Assembly: GCA_938084685.1 (NCBI GenBank) | Contig: CALKGE010000003.1 | Coordinates: 225,898 to 289,897 of the forward strand | Length of the DNA stretch: 64,000 nucleotides | Source of the DNA: an uncultured Pirellulaceae bacterium | Lineage (GTDB): Bacteria; Planctomycetota; Planctomycetia; Pirellulales; Pirellulaceae | Direction: 5' to 3' | In this document: positions 25,631-35,300 of the stretch, piece after piece | Numbering within the stretch: the stretch's first letter is position 1 | Layout of the letters: each line of letters opens with the position of its first letter | The notes under the pieces: model-generated | Seen by the model: the letters and a program-made list of their open reading frames with translations, nothing else | What the model was told of the DNA's origin: nothing | Database searches by the model: none | Program-made: the position numbers and the translations under genes

Positions 25631-28600
25631 ATGACTTCTAAGCGCTTCTTGTTTGGCTTTGTATTCAGTATTCTCTTTCTTCAGTATTCAGCAACAGCTC
25701 AACCTCCGGCAGCTCCTCCTGCAACACAAGCGGTTGAAGCCGCAGCACAGCCGGGCGGTGAGGAGCCAGAACAACCTGGTGCTTCCAAGCCGGATTTGTT
25801 GAAGGAACAGGTCATCTATGTTCCCTATGACAAGTTGCCTCAGGTGTTTGAAAAGCCGGCACGCGGAGTTTTCCTGCCTTACGAGCAATTCCAGCAACTA
25901 TGGGAATCTGCTCGAAAGAACAGGTCGCCTGAGATCGACCAGGGACCTCCGCTCCGTTCTCTGATTACCAGCATTGAATCGGCGGCCGAAGTTCGTGGCG
26001 ATGTCATGCAAGTTCAAGCTCAGCTGACGATCCAGTTGCTCGCCGAAGGATGGCATGAAATACCGTTACGTCTGGCTGATGCGGCGATCTCGTCAGCGAC
26101 CATCGGAGAAGAGAATGGGCGGATTGTCTTTCGTCCTGGCCAGGGCTACTTTCTTCTGATTGATCATGAGGATGGTGAGCCGAAAAAACTTACTTTGGAT
26201 TTGACGTATGCCAAGACCTACGCGAAATCTCCCGGGCTAAACCAGGTCGGATTTCAGGCTCCTCAGGCTTCGATCAACCGCTGGAAGATTACTATTAAGG
26301 ACCCTGGGGTCAAGGTGAATGTGCGACCATTGGTAGCGGCTACGGAAACCCGGGATGGTGCTGACGCTGATAACGCCGAGGCGCCTGCTCCTCAAGTGGC
26401 CACCGAGACGGTCCTGATTGCATTCTTTGGCCTGACACCTCAGGTTCAGATCGACTGGACTCCGAAAAGTGAAGGTGCTTCAGGCTTGACCGCGTTGGCT
26501 ACGGTTCAGACACGTCAGAACGTGGTAATCGGTGAAGGTTCGCAAAGGACACAGGCCACGCTTACTTATTCGATCACGCGAAGCGAGTTGACCGAGTTAA
26601 AGATTCGCATTCCCAAGGGCCAGAAGATTGCCGGTGTATTTGATGCGAATGTACGACGCTGGGATGTTGAGTTGTTAGAAACAGCTCAGGTTATCAATGT
26701 TGAATTGTTTGAACCAGCCACCACGACTCAAAATATCAGCATTGAACTGGAACGGTTTGATCTGGAAGTGGGGATGCAAAACGAAGCGGTGGACGTGACG
26801 GTTCCGGAGATCGAGGCATTGGGCGTGTCCCGCCAGCAGGGGCTGGTCATGGTGCGGACCGAAGGGGATCTGCGTGCTGATGTAACGACTCGCACGGGAC
26901 TACTACAGGTGGACTCTCAGCAGGTTGACAATCAACAGGGGACTTGGGATTTTGTGTACCGTTACGCAGCTCCTCCTTATGAGTTAATATTGAAAATCGA
27001 AAAGCTGCAGCCTCGAGTTAGTGCTGAAGAGTTTGTAGATATCCACGTGTTGGAAGATCAGGTTCGAGTGGATGTAACGACGCTCTTTAATGTCGAACGA
27101 GCCGGCATCTTTCAAGTCGAATATAAAATCCCTGAAGGGTACACTGTTCGTGAAGTTCGAGGTGTTCAAGCTGGCAACTATCAGCCCGTGGTAGTGGAAA
27201 ACCATCACAATGTTGAAAATGCCCCCGGAGTTTACCGGGTCAATTTTTCTCGCAAAGCATTTGGCCTGGTCGGTTTGCATCTGGGGCTGGAAAAACGGCA
27301 TAACGATGAAAACCTGGTGACTCCGACCGGAGTTGCAACCGAATTTACTCTGGAATTAGCTCGCGTGGTGCCTGCATCGGTGGACCATGTGCGAGGTCGT
27401 GTCCTGATTCTGGCTCCGGAAGGCCTGCGTTTGACTCCCAAAGATACGTCCGGAGGTCAGAGTGTAGCGGTTAATGAGATTCAGGCCGAGCGTCTTGCAC
27501 CATTGTCGATCAGGCAGAACGCTCGTCCGGCTCAAGGATTCCGTTATGCCGAAGAAGTGTTTGCGCCGGTTTTCGATGTGGAGCGTCGCAAGCCTCATAT
27601 CGAGATTGGCCAGATGATCGTGGCCGATGTTGATCAGGGTGAAGTCAAGTTTAATGTTGGTTTGCACTACAACATTCGCTACAGCGGGGTAAAAACTTTC
27701 CGATTGGATGTTCCGGAAGCGCTGGCTTCGCTGATCCGTAACGATTCGTCCAATTTTATAACCAAAAATGAAATAACTCCGGCTCCCGAAGATGTAGCGG
27801 AAGGATATGTTGCGTGGGAACTGAGTTCGAACCGGGAATTGCTTGGTTCGGTGGTTATCAATCTTTCGTGGAATACGAAACTGGAGAACCTGGATGAAGC
27901 CGGCGTGGATTCAGTCATTGTCGGTAAACTGCAGCCTCAATTGGTAGATCGCAGTTGGGGGCAGATTGTCTTGAAAAAGGCTGAAAACCTGGACGTTGTT
28001 CCTAAGAAAGGCGGGCATGAAGGACTTCGTCAAATCGATCCGCAGCATGATATTCAGTTAGCCGGAGATACCACTGGCGGGACTTTGGCAATGGAGTTTC
28101 ATGGTAACGAGTGGAAGCTGGAACTCAACGTTAATCGATATGATCTCGAGGAGGTCGAAAAGACGGCCGTGGAAATGGGGTATGTACGAGTTCAGTTGTC
28201 CAAGGGAGACAAGGCTGCCGTTCACGCGGTGTTCAGAATGCGGTCGGTCGATCAGCGGATCGGTATTTCGATGCCTGCTAACAGCCAGTTGACCAACGAT
28301 CCGCTGCGTATCAACGGAGCGTCTGTCGGGTTGGAGGTCAACGAAGCCGGTGCTGGCTCGCAGGGAGGTTCGTACTTTATCCCTTTGACCACTCAGGCGC
28401 AAGGCGAGACGTTTGTTGTTGAATTGGTCTATAACATTTCGGCCGGTTCCAGCAAAATCACGTTACCTGTCTTTTCAGATGTGAAAGCAGTCAATCAGAT
28501 ATTTGTTGCTGTCGAGATTCCCAACGATCATGTGCTGCTTGATTACAGCGGCGACTGGGACGATCACCTGGAAGGATCGTGGCTTGAATTCTTGCAGGAA

Positions 28601-29395
28601 CAGCTCGCTTCCAACGATCGCAAGTTCAATCCGCATCGTGTTATCGAGGAAGTGACTGCCGGATACGGCGTGGGAGATATCCGTCCTTCAGATCGTCACA
28701 ATGTCCTCTATTTTTCAACTCTCAATCCAATCGCCTCGCCACTGACACTGGACCTGGCTGAGCAATCACAGGTGAATCTGATACTCTTCGTGGGTCTCGC
28801 ACTGGTTGCTGTACTGGGGCTGTTTCTCAATCTGAGAAAACAGGCGATCCTGTTACTACTTGTGGTCGCCGCCAGTTTGGCGGTCGCCATGGTGAAGCCG
28901 GTTTTGACAAGCAGCCTCGATTTAAGTGGAATCGTTGCGGGCATCGTCATGACGGCCGCGGTTTGGGGACTCAAGGATATTGCCAGGCCGTTTGTCTGTT
29001 TGTCGAAAAAGGTAGGTGCCTGTTGTAGAAAGTCTGACGAAGATGTTGAGTTGGGCGAGGTCGAAACAGTCGAAGCTGCTGAGGATGAAGCCGTTGCGAA
29101 CGAAGAAGATGAAGTTGCTGAAACGTCAGAGAGCGACGAGGAAGCTGATTCATCTGAAGAGGCAGAAAACGGGAGTGACGAGAGTATTGCTCTGGAGGAC
29201 GCGGACGATGAGGCGGACGATGAGGCGGACTTCGAAATCCAGCTCCCGGCCGATAGCGATGAGCTGGATGCGTTTCTGGACGACGGCGGTGAAATTGTTG
29301 AGGAAGCTGGCGGGGCAGCTGACCCGGAAAACGACACGGGTGATGCGGCTGAAGACGAAAGTGGTGACACCGAAGAAACGGAGGGACAGGAATAA
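25631..29395 (+). CDS. Giant exported membrane protein, module A, acidic cytoplasmic tail
   Basis: 1254 residues, no known family. A signal peptide (cleavage near ATAQP) and a Pro/Ala-rich linker precede IYVPYDKLPQVFEKPARGVF (~62-81). That segment recurs in related form twice in the next protein. A very long beta-rich ectodomain (~100-1030) follows, with repeated patterns such as RWKITIKDPGVKVNV and LRIPKG-like strands. Three hydrophobic helices lie at ~1047-1066, 1071-1091 and 1097-1115. The last ~125 residues are an acidic low-complexity tail (DEVAETSESDEEADSSEEAE), presumably cytoplasmic. The stop overlaps the next ATG by one base (TAATG), so the two giants are coupled. It is probably a cell-envelope structural or adhesion protein, by inference. 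Confidence 0.82.
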   Translation: MTSKRFLFGFVFSILFLQYSATAQPPAAPPATQAVEAAAQPGGEEPEQPGASKPDLLKEQVIYVPYDKLPQVFEKPARGVFLPYEQFQQLWESARKNRSPEIDQGPPLRSLITSIESAAEVRGDVMQVQAQLTIQLLAEGWHEIPLRLADAAISSATIGEENGRIVFRPGQGYFLLIDHEDGEPKKLTLDLTYAKTYAKSPGLNQVGFQAPQASINRWKITIKDPGVKVNVRPLVAATETRDGADADNAEAPAPQVATETVLIAFFGLTPQVQIDWTPKSEGASGLTALATVQTRQNVVIGEGSQRTQATLTYSITRSELTELKIRIPKGQKIAGVFDANVRRWDVELLETAQVINVELFEPATTTQNISIELERFDLEVGMQNEAVDVTVPEIEALGVSRQQGLVMVRTEGDLRADVTTRTGLLQVDSQQVDNQQGTWDFVYRYAAPPYELILKIEKLQPRVSAEEFVDIHVLEDQVRVDVTTLFNVERAGIFQVEYKIPEGYTVREVRGVQAGNYQPVVVENHHNVENAPGVYRVNFSRKAFGLVGLHLGLEKRHNDENLVTPTGVATEFTLELARVVPASVDHVRGRVLILAPEGLRLTPKDTSGGQSVAVNEIQAERLAPLSIRQNARPAQGFRYAEEVFAPVFDVERRKPHIEIGQMIVADVDQGEVKFNVGLHYNIRYSGVKTFRLDVPEALASLIRNDSSNFITKNEITPAPEDVAEGYVAWELSSNRELLGSVVINLSWNTKLENLDEAGVDSVIVGKLQPQLVDRSWGQIVLKKAENLDVVPKKGGHEGLRQIDPQHDIQLAGDTTGGTLAMEFHGNEWKLELNVNRYDLEEVEKTAVEMGYVRVQLSKGDKAAVHAVFRMRSVDQRIGISMPANSQLTNDPLRINGASVGLEVNEAGAGSQGGSYFIPLTTQAQGETFVVELVYNISAGSSKITLPVFSDVKAVNQIFVAVEIPNDHVLLDYSGDWDDHLEGSWLEFLQEQLASNDRKFNPHRVIEEVTAGYGVGDIRPSDRHNVLYFSTLNPIASPLTLDLAEQSQVNLILFVGLALVAVLGLFLNLRKQAILLLLVVAASLAVAMVKPVLTSSLDLSGIVAGIVMTAAVWGLKDIARPFVCLSKKVGACCRKSDEDVELGEVETVEAAEDEAVANEEDEVAETSESDEEADSSEEAENGSDESIALEDADDEADDEADFEIQLPADSDELDAFLDDGGEIVEEAGGAADPENDTGDAAEDESGDTEETEGQE

Positions 29396-32300
29396 TGAAC
29401 TTCGCGTTTCTGAAAAACATGGGGTGGCTTCTGGCTTGCAGCCTGCTGTGTTGCGTTTTATCGACACCGGTACAGGCTCAACAGAAATCCCGAGAGATCT
29501 ATGTTCCGTTTAAGGATTTGAAGTCGGTGCTTGCCGGTCCCATCGAGCGGATTTATTTGCCTCGAAGCGAATATGAGTCGTTGCTGGAAAAGGCTGACAT
29601 TAAACCAGGTGATAAGCCTCCTCAAAAGACGGTACTCCGTAAGGCCCGATACGAGATTCGGCTGCATGAGGACTTTGCTACCATCACGGCCACTCTGGAA
29701 GCAGAGTCTCTGGAGGCGGGCCTGCAGATGCTGCCGTTAAAGTTTGTCGGTGTCTCGGTATTACAGGCTCAGGTCAATGGCCAGACGGCTCCGGTTGTAC
29801 GGACGAACCCACAGACGATCAGTTTGCTTTTGCAGCAAAAGGGAATGGCTCAAATCACGTTGCAACTGGCGACGCCGGTGCGTCACGCTGCTGCCGAGCA
29901 GTCGTTGGCGGTGGAGTTGCCGCATGCGGCAAACGAGTCGATAGGTATGGTGGTGCCCGGCAATATCGAAATCAAGTCCGGTGCGAGTGTCGTAGACCGT
30001 CAGATAGACGAAGAAGCGAATGTCACAACGTTTGAATTGCTGCCGAGACCAGGTCCGATGGCAGTCACCATGTCACTGAACAACAAGCGATTGCAGACAG
30101 AGCGTCAGATCATTGCTCGCAGCGTGATCGTTGATGAATTGAATGAATCACTTGAGCGGATTCACGCCACCTATTCGATGGAGATTGTTCAGGGTGCAAC
30201 CTCCGAATTCGAGTATGAAATACCAGCCGGATTTGAAGTGACCAATGTAGATTCTCCGGATATGGCGCGTTGGTCGGTGGCGGACGACGAAGGAACTCAG
30301 GTGTTGACCGTCGAGTTTCGGACTCCTCAAACCAAGCCTGTTACGGTCCGCATCACCGCTATCCAGACTTCGCCGACATGGGGGGAATGGACTTTTCCGA
30401 TGATCAAAGCCCGCGGAGTCGAAACATCCACGGGTGTAGTCGGCATTCTTGCCGAACGTCGACTCGCTGTCGGCTCATTGGAAGCTCAAGGTGCCATTCC
30501 ACTTAATAATGCGGTATTGGAAAACGCACTACCGCAATCGATTTACGTTGTCGAGCCTGGTGCACCGCCGTTACAGATCCTGTCTACCTATTACGTACCG
30601 CAGGAAAGTTTTGCAGTGAAAGCCAGGGTGTTGCAACCGGAGAGTCAACTTAACGTACAAACCAACTCGATTCTGACACTCGGACGTGATCGTCATCTGG
30701 CTCGTATCGACTTCTTTCTCTATCCCGCTCTGGATGATCTATTTGGATTTGACGTTCAGGCTCCGGAGGGCTGGAATGTTTCTGCGATCATGGACGAGCA
30801 ACAAAACCAGTTGAATTATCACGAGACGGTGGATGCTGAGGGAGTTCGTAGACTGCATATCAAGTTTCCCGGGCGTAGAGCATTTGGACAGCTTCATCGG
30901 GTAACGTTGGTAGCAGATCGGGTACCAGATGGCTGGCTCGGAGACTGGGAAGAATACACGTTGGAAACTCCGGCTTTCGTGGTGGAGGATACGTATCGAA
31001 ACTCTGGAGTTATTGGTATTCGGGCGATTGAACAGTACCAGGATGTTTTCGAGATTCGCGCTGATATGGTTCAGGGGGCGTTTCCGTTATCTGCTTCAGA
31101 CCGTACTCGCGCCTCGCTGGCCAATCCGGTAACGCTGGCTTACCAGTATGATTCTCCTGACTATTCAGTCTCGTCAGTGGTTCGACGTATTCCTGCGTTG
31201 TACGCATCACGTCTGGCGTCCTTTTTTGATATCCAGCAAGGAGTCCATAAAGCGTATCACGAGCTTGCAATTAATATTCAGCGTTCACAACTGGAAGAAG
31301 TGACTCTCGCCTTACCAGCCGAAAGCACTCCGGAGAACATTACGATCACCGGCCTGGCTGGTACGCAAGTGAAACAATATAACTCGGAACGGCAGGGGGA
31401 GCAGCGTCTATGGAAAGTTCTGCTCAGCACTCCGGCATTCAGCCAAATAACACTGGGGGTTCAGTACGACCAGCAGGTAGAAGAAAAAGAAAGTGCGCTG
31501 GATGCTGCTTTTCCTCGGGTCGTGGGGGCAGGCTATCAGTCCGGCGTGCTGTCAGTGGAAGCGTCTCCTGAACTCGAAGTCGCCGTGGACGCTGCTGGTA
31601 GCAAGCAGGTTGATGTGGGGGAATTAGCTGTTAATGGCTATGTCGTTGGCAAGCATCGTGTCGCAGCTTATCGATATACAGGAGATTCTCCGGCAATTAA
31701 GGTCGCCATTGCTCATCCGGAACTACGTTCTATTCCAGCCGTGTTGGTTAACCGGGCAGAGCTGCTGACATACGTGGCGTCGCGCGGACTGTACCAGACG
31801 GTAGCACGGTATTCGTTGCTAACTAAAGCAGATTATGTCCGAGTTGTTTTGCCAAGCTCAGGAGCGGTTCTCTGGAGTGTTGTTGTTGACGGTACGGTCA
31901 CGGTGAAACCGCAGAGGGCCAGTGGAGTGGATGGATTCCTGGTGGATTTGTCGACAGCTGGCGTAGATGTTGGCAACGTTCGTGATTTGCGAATTATCTA
32001 CGAAGAGCGTCAAAGTAAGTCTGGGAATTTTCGGCTGGCTACCCCGCGATTGTTTGAACATGGCCGAAATGCTGAGCCAGGTGATGCTCCGTTAGTCCAG
32101 CCAGCTCGAGTTAAATGGCAGATGATGGTGCCCGCCAGTTTTCGCTTGAGTCTGAAGAATACGGATGTCATCAAGTTAACTAATGAGCCGGTAGAAGTTG
32201 TTCCGCAGGCAGCCTATCTGGGGGGCGGATTATTTCTGGCCACCGGTGGATTGCCTTTACCTGGCGCCAGCGTGGGGGATGGTTGGACCTCCTATTCTCC

Positions 32301-35300
32301 TCAGTCAAGTTTGGAATCTGATTATGCAGTTATGGAGGATAGTTCGGGTGCGATGCCCATGGAGGGAGCTGACATGATTGGTTCGGTGATCGAAGATGGT
32401 GAGATGGAGGCAGATAAGCTCTTAGTTGATCATATGAAAGCGATGGATATGCCACAATCGGAGGCGGCACCTGATGAGGTTGCTGCACCTCCCTCTAACG
32501 AAGCATTGGACATGCTGGAAAAGTCGAAAGCAGAGGCCCCGCAAGCTCCAGCAGCCGGAGAGGCTTTATCGCGAGCGGCCACACCGTCCGAACCAGATCC
32601 TTTTGCTGACGAGATAGAAGCGATTGATGAGAAGACAGCAGAGCCGGAATTCCAGCGGGCCAGTCAGCAAGCGTTGCCTGGACGAGCAGGCAAGAATTCC
32701 GATCTGGTCTGGGCATTGGAAGGCAGGAATAGCCTTGATATCGATCTGGTGAACAGGATTGAGTCCAACGGCAAATACCGACAATCTGCAGATTATCTTT
32801 TGTATGAATTCGGAAACCTGGGAGGGGCAGCGAAAGTAGAAGGTCGAGTAGTTCGAAAGAGCTTTGAGTTTGTTCTTAGCTGGGTGGTCGCCCTGGCGAT
32901 TTTAGCTGTAGGCGTCATGCTGGGACGACAGAATTACGTGGTGAAACGTCGTTATCTGATTTCAGTATTACTGGCAGCAGTTGTCCTGTCGGCTATACCT
33001 CAGTTGGCTGGTTTTCGTGGCGTTGCTGAAATGATGTTTGCAGCGGTATGCATATTGCTGGTTGGTTATCTCGTTTACCACATGTTAGCGCCGGGCATGT
33101 CATGGTGTTGCAAGGCAATTCAACGGCAACTGATCAAATTGGGGTTAGGCGTGTTGTTGCTTCCGCTGATATTGGCGTTTGCTGATACCGCAGAGGCTCA
33201 GCAGGTTGAAGGCGTTGTGCCTGTCCAGGTCCCCGGTGATGCCGTGGTGGTTCCCTATGACCCAGCCAGTTTGCCTATTCAAAAGAGTGGAGATCAACAG
33301 TTATTGATTCCTTTACAGCGATACACGGAGTTATTCCGCCGAGCGTATCCTGGCTTGCCGCTGGAACATGAGTATCTGCCGGTCAAGTACGCGCTGAGTG
33401 GTACCGAGTACTCGACGTCGTTATATGAGGACAACAGTCTGCTGTTCGAAGGACAGATGACCATTGATGTGTTTTCTACTCAGCAATTGACCATCGGATT
33501 GGCGTTAGGTGACGTGGTTATTGAGTATGCGATGCTTGATGATAAGCCTGCTCAGATGAAAGTGGTACAGCCTGGTTTGCCGATCCCGAACGTGGAGGGC
33601 CAGCAACAGCAGGCCGCTCCACAGCAAGGCCCGGTAGTGGCTGCTCCTGGAGCTACTCATCAGCTGTTTGTGACGGGCAAAGGTCGTCACACTTTGCGTA
33701 TCGGTCTACGGATGCCTGTAGGTCGTCAGGGTGGCTGGCGGATTGCCACGGGAAGACTTCCGATGGGAGCCAGTGGATTAATGAACTTAACCGTACTCGA
33801 AGCAAATACGGAAATTCGCTGGAACAATCATTTGGGGCGAAGTGAGTATCGAACCACGAAAGCGAACGAAGCATTGGTGTCTTCACTGGGGGTCGACGGT
33901 AGTTTCGATTTTCGCTGGCGTCCGGTCATACAGGAAAGCTTGACGGATCGTGATCTGACCAGCCAGTCCGAGTTGATTGTAGATGTACAGGAAGATGGTG
34001 TTTATGCCGACTGGTTTGTGAATTTGAATTTCCGCAACAGCGCGCGGGAGTTATTCAGGCTGCAGGTGCCTGCGGACATGAAAGTGGAGGCCGTCCGAGG
34101 TTCCAATATTCGTAGATGGGAAGTGGTTAATGACGGAGCTGGAAAGCAGGATATTAGCGTTGAAATGCTGGAGCCTGCTCAGAATGCGGCTCAGCTGCGA
34201 GTCAGTTTGGTGCGTTACCGCGCTCTGCCAGCAGGGGAAGCTGATCAATTTGGGGTTCCCGTCGTCTCGGTGCCGGACGCAGTTTCCCAGAAGGGGGCGG
34301 TTTTGGTACGGCGAAGTCCCATGCTGAATATCGTGGTTGATGCTGTGCAGGGACTTTCCAGATTGGACGTGAATGAGTTCTCTGGCTTGAACCGTCTGAA
34401 TCCGGATCCGGCTAATCCGGAAAACGTGCACGTCATCTCTCGTGAAAACCCACTTGGCATTCGTCCACTTTTTGCCTATCAGTTTTCTGGAAATGCCTAT
34501 ACGTTGGCGCTCAGTGCAAAAGAAGTTGAGTCTCGCTCGTCGGCCAATCTCAAATCGCTTGTTCGAGTTTCCCCTCAGGAGATTACTCTCGAGTCCATGA
34601 TCCGGATCTCAGATGGTCGTCGCCCCGTGCACCAAGTGCAATTGATTGTGCCCCAGGATTTGATTATCAGGCAATTGAATGCTCCAGGGTTGGTTGAATG
34701 GGCAGAGGATAGTTATGAAGCGAATAACGGTGCCGCCAAACTGGTAACAGTGTTGCTCGGTCAGGGTATTCAGGGAAGCTTCAATGTCATTTTGCAAGGG
34801 AGGCTGGATCGTAAACTTGAAAACATGACGACGACCGTGCCCTATCTGGCAGTCTCGGGTGTGCAGTCCCAGTCCGGTGAGACCGTGCTGCTGGCGGATC
34901 CATCATTTGACGTGGAGTTGCTGGATGTTCAGGATGGCGAGTCGGTCGCCATGGCATCCATGTTTGGATGGTTGCGTCCTAATCAACGATCCTTGGCTCG
35001 GACTGCATTGAAGTTCCGCGGCCCAAATTACTCGGCAAAATTCCAGTTAATCCCACGTACCGCAAGTGTGAACTGTCGTACTTTCACAAATGTCCATGTG
35101 ACTGACCGGGCAGTGGAGGAAACAATCCTGCTTGAATACACGGTTTCGAACGCGGGTCAGCGAGAGTTTTCTTTCCGTTTGCCCAAATATATGAAGGGCA
35201 AGTCGGTGATTTCTGCCCAGTACGTGCAACGCGTTATTTGGGAAGACGAAGCGGAAGATTCTGAATTCGTCACCATCAGATTAATGCTGGAAGATGAAGT

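Noticed and set aside
28708..29370. A 220-codon Ser-rich open frame antisense to the acidic tail of the 1254-residue protein
   Set aside because: The Ser richness is the mirror of Asp/Glu codons on the sense strand; no ribosome site or domain.
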